A stretch of 64,000 bases of DNA, taken from the NCBI GenBank assembly GCA_011033025.1, contig WFMF01000637.1, forward strand, positions 19,753-83,752, in the 5' to 3' direction. Below are positions 25,591-37,008 of this stretch, in pieces. This DNA comes from Beroe forskalii (lineage: Eukaryota; Ctenophora; Nuda; Beroida; Beroidae). The notes below the pieces were generated by a model. It worked only from the letters and a program-made list of their open reading frames with translations. It did not search any database and was not told the origin of the DNA. The position numbers and the translations under genes are program-made. Within the stretch, counting starts at the first letter, position 1, and each line of letters opens with the position of its first letter.

Positions 25591-26290
25591 TATGTATGTA
25601 TGTATGTAAAGTAGCTTCCTAGGATGCGCTGTGCCATACGACAAGGCCCCTCACAATAGAAGATTGAGGGGCAACGGTCGCGGTTTGGCTGATATGTTGG
25701 CATAACTAATAGTCTGTATAAGTGTATAGTAGAGGACAGATATCTATACAGAAAATTGTTCGCTAAACTATATTCTCCAATTGGGTAATAGACCCCAATG
25801 GCCCCAGCTCAAGCAGTTATCTGTCTGTTCAACTTGAGCCGAATACATACGGTTTGCTTCTTTATGAGGCGATGAAGCAACAAATCTTCTCCTCCCATTC
25901 TTCTTTATTTCTAGGACAAGTAATGGGAAAGAATGTCTTGTGTCATGCTCCTCATTATTGGGCGAACAGAGTGTATAACCCTTTTTTGGTTTGTTTCTAT
26001 TTTTGGTATGTTTTTTGTGTATTCCTGCAGTTGAAGATCCTGTCCTGAAGGTCCTTTTGTGTTTTGTTCAGGCTCAAGAATGAGGCAGTTTACTACTTCA
26101 TTACGTAAGTGTCTCTGAGCAGTGTTCACTGGTCGACTATCATTAGCATCCACGTGCTTGAATTTTTTGCTTACTTTTCACATAACTTTGATGGTTTTAC
26201 AATTCAGTTATTTCTTGTTTCATTTTCGATTATACATTGTATATATAATGTATATAATGCGTCTTATTAATATATATCGAAATTATTTCC

Positions 26291-26361
26291 GAGCAAAAGT
26301 TACGGGGCCGCTCCGTAAACTGGATTTCAAACTCGGCGAACAGGCCGTGAGTTAAATAATA
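26291..26361. repeat. 71-bp dispersed repeat, copy 2
   Basis: Matches 25520-25590. Both contain acggggccgctccgtaa. Confidence 0.85.
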
Positions 26362-26372
26362 AGCGATGTCAA

Positions 26373-26430
26373 GATGACGTCACTATCATGAACGTAGGAA
26401 GTTGATGACGTTGCCTCTATGCTAAACGTG
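26373..26430. mobile_element. Diverged copy of the CRE-containing miniature element
   Basis: agatgacgtcactatcatga, a short spacer, then gttgatgacgttgcc; both CRE-like halves of the family are retained. Confidence 0.5.
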
Positions 26431-26718
26431 TAATTGTGGTGTGGCAGGTCACGCAGCAGCCGACCAATGAGGAGAGAGTATTTAATATACTGTGACATTT
26501 TCTCATTCTCTTCTCTGGATTTGAACTTGTCAATGCAGATTGCGTGGATTTTGTAATTTCGAACATACGAGCTGATGTTTAGGGTACACAGAATAGAATA
26601 GAATATAAGTTAAGTCAAATTACATAATGTAATGTTTAGGGTGCACATGTTTTGCGGATCATCGTGGTTTTAAGATGTGTTTTCAGTGTGTTCTGGCTTT
26701 TAAAACTGCTTTACTTTT

Positions 26719-26776
26719 CACGCTTGGTTTTACCAATCAGCGCGCAGTATGCGCTCATTGGTAAAACCTTAGCGTG
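26719..26776. promoter_or_regulatory. Palindrome with paired CCAAT boxes just upstream of leader exon D
   Basis: cacgcttggttttaccaatc + agcgc is followed after 7 bases by gcgctcattggtaaaacctt + agcgtg, giving an almost perfect 25-bp inverted repeat. Each arm holds a CCAAT (NF-Y-type) box, one per strand. It ends 37 bp before the ATG at 26814. It could be a promoter module or the remains of a palindromic element. Confidence 0.45.
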
Positions 26777-26813
26777 GGTAAAATACTCAATAGCGGCAAT
26801 AGCACAGCTGACA

Positions 26814-27732
26814 ATGGGACTGTTCCGACTAATTCTCAGCACAGCAACTCTACTTCACTGGAGCACACAAGGTGGACACCAGGAGAACGAACCATCAACC
26901 CGAGATAATCCAACCCTTGACACGCCGTTACCAGGACCCGTTACACCGAAACCCGTTACATCACCAATGGAACTGGAGACATTGAAACCCATGCCATTGG
27001 AACTGGAGACATTGAAACCCGTGCCATTGGAACTGGAGACATTGAAACCCGTGCCATTGGAACTGGAGACATTGAAACCCGTGCCATTGGAACTGGAACA
27101 TTAAACCCGTTAATTGGAACTGGAGACATTGAAACCCGTGCCATTGGAACTGGAGACATTGAAACCCGTGCCATTGGAACTGGAGACATTGAAACCCGTG
27201 CCATTGGAACTGGAGACATTGAAACCCGTGCCATTGGAACTGGAGACATTGAAACCCGTGCCATTGGAACTGGAGACATTGAAACCCGTGCCATTGGAAC
27301 TGGAGACATTGAAACCCGTGCCATTGGAACTGGAGACATTGAAACCCGTGCCATTGGAACTGGAGACATTGAAACCCGTGCCATTGGAACTGGAGACATT
27401 GAAACCCGTGCCATTGAACTGGAGACATTGAAACCCGTGCCATTGGAACTGGAGACATTGAAACCCGTGCCATTGGAACTGGAGACATTGAAACCCGTGC
27501 CATTGGAACTGGAGACATTGAAACCCGTGCCATTGGAACTGGAGACATTGAAACCCGTGCCATTGGAACTGGAGACATTGAAACCCGTGGTAGAGATGAA
27601 ATATCCACCACTCCCTGACAAGGAGCAGGACACAGTGTCTCAGGATGAGGAAGATACAGGAAGTCTGCAGGATGACTGGGTGGAGGCAGGACCTGGGGTT
27701 GTCAAGATTGAAGAGGAGCCCTCTACCACTGG
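26814..27732 (+). pseudogene. Candidate leader exon D: signal peptide + 10-residue repeats; reading frame broken
   Basis: The first ATG (26814, A at -3) opens a short hydrophobic leader (MGLFRLILSTATLLHWS), then a Pro/Thr-rich linker. It continues into about 21 copies of a 30-bp unit encoding LETLKPVPLE, with an acidic end (DEEDTGSLQDDWVEAG) closed by the TGA of GG|GTGAGT, again a phase-2 donor. The frame is interrupted twice. A variant 27-bp unit around 27091-27117 contains TAA in frame, and a 29-bp unit near 27413 shifts the frame. Either the exon is decaying, or the repeats were misassembled or mis-called. The unit length (30 bp) and the intact ends argue it was once coding. Confidence 0.45.
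26970..27592. repeat. 30-bp tandem repeat, about 21 units
   Basis: Unit gaactggagacattgaaacc + cgtgccattg, nearly invariant apart from the 27-bp unit at about 27091-27117 and the 29-bp unit near 27413. High identity indicates recent expansion or homogenisation. Confidence 0.97.
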
Positions 27733-27827
27733 GTGAGTTACCCAACGAAACATATTCTAAACAACACTTCTTATACAACACTAAATTTATAAAACCAAAT
27801 TTGACATTTCCTTTAGGGGAGGGGGGT

Positions 27828-29106
27828 TCAAGCCAATTTTTTATGGAAAACACATTTCTGAGATAATGGTTGACCCAAAAGTTATACCCCGTGGGCCAAT
27901 TTTAGCCGGGTTTGGTACCCCCGAACCCACTGGCGTCGCTGTGGCGCCGGCGCCAAAAGTGCGCCCAAAATGGGCGCATTTTTTCAAAAGCGACTTAGAA
28001 GAAGTCTGAGGTGTGCAATCGATAGATAATGGTCCCCTGAGTTACCATAAAAAATTTGAAGTCGATGTCTCAAAAAATGGCCGAAAAACGTAAGCCCATA
28101 TATGGTTATACATGCGTTGCGCAAGCCAATTTTGGCCCATAACTTGGCCAAATATCAAAATTTTTGAATGAGACCATTGTATTGTATTATTTATTAAAAT
28201 ATCCCCATACAACTGGAGATCTTCAAACTGATGAGCACTGCCAGCACTACAGACTTGACACCATTGGTAGCTGCAGGATGCCACTGGTACCCTCAGTGTG
28301 CTCTGAATGAGACCAACTTTATTCGATAAATAGCGTCGGATCACGTATTCTCTGCAAGTTTGGGGTTGATTGCTGCAAAAATGGCGATTTGATATTGATA
28401 TTTGGCCAAGTTACCTTATTGGCCTTTATTAAGCTGGCCTATTTTTAACCGACCCTTTTTTTAACCGGCCCAATGGACAAAAATCGAATCATTTTTGAAC
28501 CATTTTAACCGGCCCCATGGACAAACTTTTGCAAGAAATTGCCAAACCAAGAAATTTTTGCTCAAAAATATCCAAAAAAACAAATCCTGGTCTATTATTA
28601 TGATTTAGGTCATTTCTGTGTTATATAATGACTGTCAAATGAATTTAAAAGTACATAAGATGTAAGTAATAAAAATTTCATCTGACCTAAATCAACTGGC
28701 CCTTAATTTTATCGGCCCTGCATTTTAACCGGCCATTTTTTAACCGGCCCTTTGGACAAAAATCTCAAAGTCGTTTTTGTGCTTAATAAGGGTCAATAAG
28801 GTATGGGCCAAAATAGGCTTGCGCAACGCATGTATGCCCATAATATGTGGGTTTACATTTTCGGCCATGACTCGGCCATTTTTTGAGATATCGACTTCAA
28901 ATTTTCTATGGTTACTCAAGGGACCATTATCTATCGATTGCACACCTCAGATCCCTTCTAAGTTGCTTTTGAACCCCGGCGCCACGGCGGCGCCATTGGG
29001 TCTGGGGAGTGGGGGTACCAAACCCGGCCAAAAAGTTGGCCAACGGGGTATACCTTTTGGCTCAACCATTATCTCCGAAACGTGTTTTTCAAAAAATTTG
29101 GCTTGA
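27828..29106. mobile_element. 1.3-kb inverted-repeat element with arms of about 300 bp
   Basis: The left arm (27828 to about 28150) and the right arm (about 28803 to 29106) are reverse complements at high identity. Examples: tcaagccaa / ttggcttga, aatggttgaccca / tggctcaaccatt, and gcgttgcgcaagcc / ggcttgcgcaacgc. The central 650 bp has several ttttaaccggccc repeats and no transposase. It is a non-autonomous foldback-type element sitting downstream of leader exon D. Confidence 0.75.
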
Positions 29107-30029
29107 GGGGGGGGGGTTCACTCCTAATTTTATTTTGAATGTCGGCATTTCCATTTATTAACAGTCAGATTGAAGATCTTTCAACATCTGCTGTAAGTTA
29201 AAGTTCTGCAGTTGTTAAAGTGGTAGATTAGTTGATTGATGCGACTACCAAAATCGGCTTAATCGTGCGAATACATCAACGTAAAGGCTGAATATTGAGA
29301 ACCCATGTCGAATTGTTCAGCTGTACCAACCTTCCCGCAACATATTGTCAATTTTAGAGTCTATGTTTAATGCAAAAGTCATGATTATATGCAAAAATTC
29401 AATATTTAGGACTATCGCTGCTCACAAACTGAGATAGCCTTTCGTGATTGCAAACTGATTGTGATACGTCAAAATGACGTGAAAGAAAAAACGGAACTGT
29501 TGTTGATTGAACGACGGAACTGCACTACTTTACAGGAGGTTCAGTGCCGGGACTCTGTTTGGATCTCTTGCAGATCCATTCCCTGTTTAGTAGTAATAGC
29601 ACCACTTTTAGGGACATGGCTGATGAGAGTACAGCACTTCTGTACCGTGGATTGCAGATAGAAATTACACCTGACCCAATTAATCCTCGTAACATTTGAG
29701 CAGGTAACCACGACCCAATGACCACCAATCAATCCTCTATTCCAATACCAGAGTGTCAGTTCGAACTTCACAACAAACCACAGTACAGAAGTGCTGTAAT
29801 CTGATCAATCCAGGTCAGTATTGTTAGTAAGGAACACAAAATATCATGCTTTTCTTAACATTCATTTGTCAGTAATGAACAGGGAAAGAATTAACGCTAC
29901 TACAAATAATTATTTGTAGTACCATTTATTCTTTTCCCTGTTTCAGAGTGCATTGATAGCAGCCAGAATGTAAGGAATTTGTGACATTGGCTTAATTATA
30001 CATCATTTTTTCAAAAAGGTTATATTGCT
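29107..30029. other. Non-coding, holds a 66-bp palindrome
   Basis: No gene recognised. The frame at 29461-29661 has a hydrophobic stretch but no splice context consistent with the receptor. Confidence 0.45.
29878..29943. repeat. 66-bp palindrome
   Basis: aacagggaaagaatta..cgctactacaaataa is followed by ttatttgtagtacc..ttattcttttccctgtt. The arms are about 30 bp with few mismatches and essentially no loop. Confidence 0.85.
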
Positions 30030-31400
30030 GATTTTTTCACATAAAAAGTTAGTTTGGACATCTGTTGTGACCAAAAAACTTTTATGAACATGATATTACC
30101 TTTTTTGTGGCAACATAGCTTTTGGCCATTTAATGCATCCAAGAAGTGTTTTAGTCCTCCAAAAGTAAATCTAGAGGTCAAAAACCACTTTTTAGGTCAA
30201 AATTTAGGAATTTATGACCTTGCATTGTCGATTTGAGGCTAACAGAAAGTCCAATTTTTTGATAAAAACATGGGAAGGAAGACACTTATCCACACCTGAG
30301 ATCTGCCAACAATTCCTAGTGAGTAAAATTTTGATTTGAGGTGATCTTAGACAGTTTCAGCTTCATTTTGGTATCAAGAATATGTCTTTACTTGCTTGTG
30401 TTGCTGTTTTGAGGCTAAATTGTGTCGCGACATCTCAAAAACCTGGATTTTACAGTTTTAGCCACTTCAAACATCAAAGAAGTGTTTGAGTCCTCCCAAA
30501 GTTATTTAATCTTAATCAAGAGGTCGAAATATACTTCCTTGGTCAAATTTGGGAGTTTTGACCTTGCATTGTCCATTTGAGGCTAAAAAAGCTGATTTCA
30601 CAGATCGGGTCCTTGAATACGAGTCGCATGATTACAATTGATGAGTAATTTATTTATTCTCTTTTGACTCAATGGTACAAGTACTAATCTTAACGATGTG
30701 GTTCTTTAATGACAATCAATTTCGTCGTTCTACGACATCTTCAGGTCTGTAAATACAATAACATTAATGAATAGAATCATAAACTCTAAAGAACCCTAAA
30801 AACTATGGAGTATGTAACGTCCTAACCTAAGAACTTTAATTTTAAAAATAGCCAAATTTTTTGATTAAAATCCTCGGGAGGAAGTCACTTAACCTCTCCT
30901 GAGAGCCACCAATTCATCCCATTGTGCAAAATTTGGGTTTGAGGTGATCCGAGACAGTTTCAGCTTCAGTTTGGTATCAAGAATCTGATTTCATTGGTTT
31001 TTGTTGCTGTCTTATAAAGCTAAAACTGTGACGCAACATCTGAAAACCTGGATTTACAGTTTTTAGCCATTTTTAACCTCATGGAGGTTCTTTAGTCCCC
31101 TTAAAGAAATGTTATCTAAATCAAGAGGTCAGAATATACTTCCTTGGTTCAAAATTGGGAGTTTTTGACGTTGCGTTGTCCATTTGAGACAAAAACAAGG
31201 CCAAATTTTTAGATAAAATCTCCTGGAGGACATCACTTAACCTCACCTGATAGCCACTAATTCATCCCATTTTGCAAAATTTTTGTCTGAGGTGATCCTA
31301 GAAAGTTTCAGCATCATCTTGGTAACAAAAATATGTTTTAATTGGCTTCTGTTGTGGTCTTGAGGCTAAATTTGTGTCACGACATCGGTAAACCCTGTTT
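30030..31400. repeat. 350-bp degenerate tandem repeats, about 3.3 copies
   Basis: Equivalent points recur at about 30250, 30850 and 31200 (ttttttgat.aaaa...ggaggaag). Shared blocks are gacagtttcagcttca, tgaggctaaattgtgtc and aagaggtc.aaatatacttcc. The first spacing is 600 bp because a 206-bp repeat (30634-30839) has inserted; removing it restores roughly 350-400 bp spacing. Confidence 0.75.
30634..30839. mobile_element. Dispersed repeat fragment, copy inserted in the 350-bp repeats
   Basis: Very close copy of 21467-21663, including atgacaatcaatttcgtcgt and tctacgacatcttcaggtct. Its insertion into a tandem repeat gives a relative date: the repeat array is older. Confidence 0.75.
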
Positions 31401-31718
31401 TCCGAAAATGGGCCCAAGAGTCACCTGAGCCAAGGTGACTCTGGCTCAGGTAACTTCAGCAGAGTTGGCCCTGTCTCGTTTACATCTACTTGTTGTGATG
31501 ATGGTGCAAAAAGGTCAGTTACAGGGGCAGTTTGAGCTTTATTTTGCGCAACTTTTGTGTGCGCGGTGTAGGTTTTTGCCCCATATGGACATAGATAACA
31601 TTTCTGTATGCTGCACAAAGCGAAAACTGCAAACTGCAGTTCGAACTGTCACCGTTATACATGGTATACATGGTATATACATGGTATATACATGGTATAC
31701 CTACATACCGTTACCCCT

Positions 31719-31861
31719 ATGTGTGCACACAGATCGATCGAAAGATCCGTCGAAATAATGTGCAAATTTCAATGAAAAGCAAATTTAGAGCTTTGCGTGC
31801 GCCCTGTAATTTGCACGTTCTTTTGATGGCTCTTTCGATCGATCCATGTGCACACATATGC
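31719..31861. mobile_element. Small palindromic element
   Basis: The outer arms tgtgtgcacacagatcgatc + gaaaga and tctttcgatcgatccatgtg + cacaca are inverted, and inside them gtgcaaatttc pairs with gtaatttgcac. It follows a catggtatata tandem repeat at about 31658-31702. Confidence 0.6.
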
Positions 31862-32996
31862 GTTATACTGCATTTCAATAGCAGAATTAGACAGTAGAAT
31901 TTCTAACATCCGTGATTAAACTTTATGAACACTACTGTGATTATTCTTTTGTTTTAAGTATTATAATTTATAATACTTTTTACGATCAGAGTTCTGTAAA
32001 GACACAGGCACAAACATAATTTGAATAATTTCATTCACTTCGCGAACGAAGTTCGAAACAAAACATTTTTCTCTATTGAAGCCATTGTGCAAACCTATAA
32101 TCTGAATCTTTCTTTGTGTTTACATGTATGCTGAATTGTAGCTGCATGGATGCAATAGAGTTATAGCTTAATGGGTTGCCATTGCGTCTCCTTCTAGCAC
32201 TGCTTTTATTTCTTATTAACATATTTTTGTGTTGCATGATCTGTTTGCTTGGTACTCTTTCTATATGAGAGTTATTGAACACATGACATCTTTGAGAACA
32301 AACCTTCTCAAAAATGACAAATTCGTGTCCCAGGCACGAAAAATTATTAATTTGGGCTATCTCTATGAGTTGTGACTTAGAATGGTGAATGGATGGCACC
32401 AAACAACAGCTTTTTCTATTTCTTTTTTTTTCTAGTACAGCATAAAAACTGCTAAAAATATAAAGTGACGCCGTCGCTTACTAATTCTAAGAAGAAGAAT
32501 GGGAGTTAGCATGAATCAGACCAAGTTTGGAAAAGTTCATCAATAAAGGCAACATTTTCTCAGTCTGTTGACCTGCTGTTGACCTGCTCTGGTGTTGACT
32601 GTTGAGTGCTTTTTTGTGATGCTAATTTGAAAGACCGACGTTACCTACTTGAATTCATGCAGAAAAGCCTGTGTTAAATTAGTAGCCTGCATATATGGAT
32701 GATTTCGATACAATTCGTCACCCTTTCAGAATATGCAACTGCCGCACAGGAAGTGGTGGTCAGGTTTTCTTTTTATTGTAATGTGTGTATTTTCTCCGAA
32801 CTTTTTTCAACATTTTGCAATTTTTTGCTTCATGCTGAAATTTCAGTAACTTTCTAAAGGTTTAGTTGAGGAAAAGTGCAGTCGAACTTAAAAACCAGTT
32901 TTGTGCTCTTGACTTTTGAAAAGAATCACACTTTTGCTTTAGTGATTCGAGAAGAAATGAAAAAAAATATAAAAATTCTCAGGTTTTTCAGAAGCA
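31862..32996. other. Interval upstream of leader exon E
   Basis: No gene recognised. The 109-residue - strand frame at 32073-32402 shows no domain I know. The bases just before 32997 (ggtttttcagaagca) resemble a 3' splice site, so a 5' untranslated exon could splice here. Confidence 0.4.
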
Positions 32997-33853
32997 ATGA
33001 ACATCTTTTGGAGCCTATCCCTCATCATTCGAGTGATGTCAATGAATCATCCAAATGCAGAACCCACTGATTATAAAGCAAACAACGCAGCAAACTCTGC
33101 TTCTAGTACTTCTAACAAAATTCGGACCGACATCGCTGATCAGGAATCCCGAACTCTACCACCTACAGACTACACGAAAAACAGATTGTCGGAGGGTCCA
33201 CAAGATTTCACCGAGAAAGAACTACTTTTGAACTCCCCAACATTTGCAATCCTTCTTCCTGAGTTTCCTTTCAATCCCTTTACAGATTCCTATCAATCGG
33301 AGCCTGCATTTACTGATCCACCCGACTGGGATACTGGAGTTATTGTACTTGACGATGGTTCTGAAGTCAAAGATACTGAGAGCCAAGTCAAAGAAAATGT
33401 CATTGAAGACGGTGCAGAAGTCAAAGATACTGAAAGTGAAGTCAAAGAAAATGTCATTGAAGATGGTGCGGAAGTCAAAGATACTGAGAGCGAAGTCAAA
33501 GAAAATGTCATCGAAGACGGTGCGGAAGTCAAAGATACTGAGAGTGAAGTCAAAGAAAATGTCATTGAAGACGTTGCAGAAGTCAAAGATACTGAGAGTG
33601 AAGTCAAAGAAAATGTCATTGAAGACGGTGCAGAAGTCAAAGATACTGAGAGCGAAGTCAAAGAAAATGTCATTGAAGGCGGTGCAGAAGTCAAAGATAG
33701 TGAGAGTGAAGTCAAAGGAAATGTCAGCAGTCAGAGCCATGGTGGTGAGGATTGTGAGGGTAACGACAAGATGGAATGTGGAGCTAGTATTGATAACAGT
33801 AACACCCATATGGTAACAAGATCGAGTGAAAGTGCAGTTAGTAGCAGAAACAG
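32997..33853 (+). CDS. Leader exon E: paralogue of receptor exon 1, with 18-residue acidic repeats
   Basis: Clearly related to receptor exon 1 at 38396. Both begin MNI-W followed by a hydrophobic leader. Both share a Q-E-[SP]-R-T-L-P block, then R-L-S-E-G-P-Q-D, and later D-[TS]-G-V-I-V. Exon E (285 codons plus two bases) then adds seven copies of a 54-bp unit encoding EVKDTESEVKENVIEDGA, absent from the receptor exon. It closes at the TGA of AG|GTGAGT, a phase-2 donor. The signal peptide is MNIFWSLSLIIRVMS. No transmembrane exon follows before 38396, so it either splices onto the receptor exons downstream or is an orphaned duplicate. The intact 285-codon frame argues it is under coding constraint. 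Confidence 0.62.
33363..33724. repeat. 54-bp coding tandem repeat within leader exon E
   Basis: Units start at 33363 and every 54 bp to 33687. Substitutions among units are mostly silent or conservative (GAC/GAT, GGT/GTT), and no unit has lost frame. Confidence 0.95.
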
Positions 33854-34463
33854 GTGAGTAGGTTTTATAGGAGGTAGAAGTTCAAACGTTATATTGGTAC
33901 GAGAGAGTTCGTTCATCTGAAGATCTTTCGAAAATTAAGTGATTATATCGTTGTCAGTGAATAGGATTGAGTGCTACACAATGCTACTAGAGTATTGAGT
34001 GTTGGTTGCTTTTTAAGACTATGTAACTGATAGTTGCTTTAAATGAAGCATGCTTATTATTTTCTTCAGCCGAGGTTGAAGTGAGAAGGGTTTTGTAAGT
34101 TTAGAGTAATTATTTAGAGCAACAAAATTAAAATTTAGAGCAAAGAAATAGGCATAGGTATGACTTTAATATTTTCAAGAATGTAGCGTCAAATCTTAGA
34201 GGTTTTTTAAAATGGATATACATCGGCATTGTTCGCCCACAATTGCAGAAAATTAATATCCACACATTTAATTTGGTACCATTGTATCATTGTGGGTATG
34301 TAGTCCCATGCGCATATCCATTTAAGGAAATATTTTAAGATTCGTAGCTATATTACCCCGACAAACATAAATCAGATGTGCAGGCCGCGACAAACTGTTA
34401 AATCGGTGCATGAAACTTAAGTGGTTTGGTGCCATTTATATTCCCCATTCTAGGAAAAATTAG
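33854..34463. other. Interval after leader exon E, nothing recognised
   Basis: AT-rich, with no homologue of the 57-nt receptor exon 2 found. Confidence 0.5.
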
Positions 34464-35796
34464 GGCAAATGTAAAGTATAGCGCAAGGCTTAACTGAGCG
34501 CAAATGAGCACAATTGAGCACATATGATTGCTAACGAGCGCTAACGAGCGCAAAATTTTGCGCTCGTTAGCGCTCATTACCGCTCGTTAGCGCCCATTAG
34601 CGCTCTAGAGCCTCGAAAATAACTGAGCGCAAATGAGCGCAAAATTTGCGCTCATATGCTCGTCATCGCTCATATGTGCTCATTAACGCTCGTTAGCGCC
34701 CATTTTGCGCCCACTTTGCGCCCATTTTGCGCTCAGAGCGCTAACGAGCGCAAAATTTACAGAATTTGAAAATGAGCGCTAACGAGCGCTAACGAGCGCA
34801 AATTTTTGCATTTTGCGCTCAGTTCTACTGAGCGCAAATTATTTTGCGCTCATTTGCGCTCATATAAAGCTTCAGAACAACTGAGCGCAAATTTTCAATT
34901 TTGCGCTCAGTTGTGCTGAGCGCAAATAATTTCAATTTTGCGCTCAGTTGCGCTCAATTCCGCTCAGCTGCGCTCAGTTGTAGCTATTTTACAAAAAATA
35001 AAACTTTCTTATACTCATTTGCGCTCAGTTGCGCTTAAGTGCGCTCATTAGCGCTCAATTGCGCTCATTAGCGCTTAATTGTGCTCATTAGCGCTCAATT
35101 GCGCTCATTAGCGCTCAATTGAGCTCATTAGCGCTCAATTGCGCTCAATTACGCTCATTAGATAATTGCGCTCATTTGCGCTCATTAGCGCTCAATTGCG
35201 CTCATTAGCGCTCAATTGCGCTCATTTGCGCCCAGTTATTAGAGACTTATGTTCCTGAGCCGGAATAGGTGTCAGGTGCTGGCAGCTGGCTTGCGGAGCT
35301 CACATGCCACGAAGCATCGAATCAGGGATTCAGGGGTTTAAATTATACATTCATTCTTTGCTTCCTCGAAACGTCAAAGAACTTATGCAATTGCAAGAGG
35401 TTTAGAAAGCAGAGTTAGGCAATCACATAACGAATTGCGGCTCGCAGTGCCAAGTGCAGGCTATTCGTTTTCTGCAGTGGTTATGAAATTTTTACAATGT
35501 CGATTGATGCATGACACGTGACTATCCAATGCCGATAACGGCAGTTGGGTATAGATTCATATTCATATTTATTATTTTTAATGCGCGGCACTAACTTCAA
35601 ATATCCCAATTTGTCTGAATGTCTGGCGTTGCCTTCCCCTAACCAGGGGCGTCGCAAAACCAGGGTCCTGGTTAGCAGGTTAGGGCAAGGCGTTGCCAAT
35701 GCCAGTCCCCTTGTCGGCCGTAGACAGACCCTCGGCATCACGAGAATTCAGCGTCGGTCGCTGATTCTCATATCACCCTTACCCTAAACCTGGTAT

Positions 35797-36070
35797 GTCT
35801 CCCATATAAACGGCTCTGAGTGACGTCACAGATCTAAACGTCAATTTTTTTGTATCCTAAACCTAACCATTGCCCTAACCAAAACCCAAACCTTAATCCT
35901 AACCTGGCCTTAAACCTAACAAATCCTGACCCTAACCAGAACCCTAACCTTAATGCTTAAAGCGCTAGATGCGCTTAATTATATTTTTCTGAGTGACGTC
36001 ATTGTCATAGATAATGCACAAAACCAGGGTCATGGTTAGGGCAAGCTCCCGTTTATAATTTTATGGAGAC
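35797..36070. mobile_element. MITE with TIR gtctcccat.taaacgg, copy 1
   Basis: Starts gtctcccatataaacgg and ends ttttatggagac. The interior has tgacgtcacagatctaaa, degenerate telomere-like (CCCTAA-related) repeats, and tgagtgacgtcattgtcata near the right end. Confidence 0.7.
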
Positions 36071-36412
36071 TAGCCCATATTCAGTTTGGTCTAAGTCTCC
36101 ATAAACGGGAAACAAACCAGTCAGAAGAAATGGACGGCAACGTCCGTCGAGGCGCTTGCACTTGCAGTTGCCCTAACCATGACCTTGTCTCTATATCTAT
36201 CAGTATCGATGAAAGACCCTTCTGAGCGACGCGCCGCGCACCGCTCAGTCAGCGGCTGCATCAGCGGGTCTGCACGTTTGGTATCACCTAGATGGATTTC
36301 ACCCATCCCTAGCGCGCAACACTCGGAAATTTGGAGGGTCGTGTTGCAGAAAAAAATGGCTGGCGGCGGAGGGTAGGGTAAAATCCTATCACCAGGCAAC
36401 CAATACCGGTAT

Positions 36413-36651
36413 GTCTCCCATGTAAACGGCTCTGAGTGACGTCACAGATCTAAAGGTCAATTTTTCTGTATCCTAAACCTAACCATAACCCTAACCAAGA
36501 CCCTAACCTTAATCCTTACCCTAAACCTAACAAATCCTGGCCCTAACCAAAACCCTAACCTTAATGGTTAAAGCGCTAGATGCGCTTTATTATATTTTTC
36601 TGAGTGACGTCATTGTCATAGATAATGAAGGCTCCCGTTTAGATGGGAGAC
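36413..36651. mobile_element. MITE with TIR gtctcccat.taaacgg, copy 2
   Basis: Full 239-bp copy: gtctcccatgtaaacgg at the left, cccgtttagatgggagac at the right. The interior carries irregular cctaaccctaacc repeats between two TGACGTCA motifs. An inverted partial copy follows at about 36672-36770. Confidence 0.75.
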
Positions 36652-36777
36652 TAGCCCCAATACCACGCCCCTGGTTAGAGAAAACGGAAGCCTTCATAAT
36701 CTATGACGTCACCCAGAAAATATGATTAAGCGCATCGCATCTAGCGCTTTGAAGATAAGGGGTCAGGGCTCCGGTAC

Positions 36778-37008
36778 GTCTCCCATGTAAACGGGAGCCT
36801 TCATTATCTATGACAATGACGTCACTCAGAAAAATATAATTAAGCGCATCTAGCGCTTTAAAGGATTAAGGTTAGGGTTTTGGTTAGGGTCAAGATTTGT
36901 TAGGTTTGGGTGAGATTAAGTGCGGGGTTTTGGTTAGGGTCACAGTTAGGTTTAGGATGAAAAATTGGCCTTTAGTCTGTGACGTCCTCGCCCCGTTTAC
37001 ATGGGAGA
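36778..37008. mobile_element. MITE with TIR gtctcccat.taaacgg, copy 3 (inverted)
   Basis: Inverted relative to copies 1 and 2: it begins gtctcccatgtaaacgggag next to cattatctatgacaatgacg, contains ggttagggt repeats, and ends cccgtttacatgggaga. Confidence 0.75.

Larger units (their letters stand above)
24521..26718. other. Interval between leader exons C and D
   Basis: No gene recognised. Holds a hairpin element (25412-25494), a pair of 71-bp direct repeats (25520-25590, 26291-26361) and a CRE-element copy (26373-26430). Confidence 0.5.

Noticed and set aside
26956..27853. - strand frames of 216-247 codons opposite leader exon D
   Set aside because: Shadows of the 30-bp repeat; the + strand has the leader, acidic end and donor.
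29461..29661. Possible transmembrane exon after leader exon D
   Set aside because: One hydrophobic stretch only; no class A motif and no phase-matched acceptor giving an open frame.
35860..36970. Telomere-like CCCTAA-related repeats as a sign of a chromosome end
   Set aside because: Irregular, short, present as three discrete copies in two orientations inside TIR elements; internal to the window.
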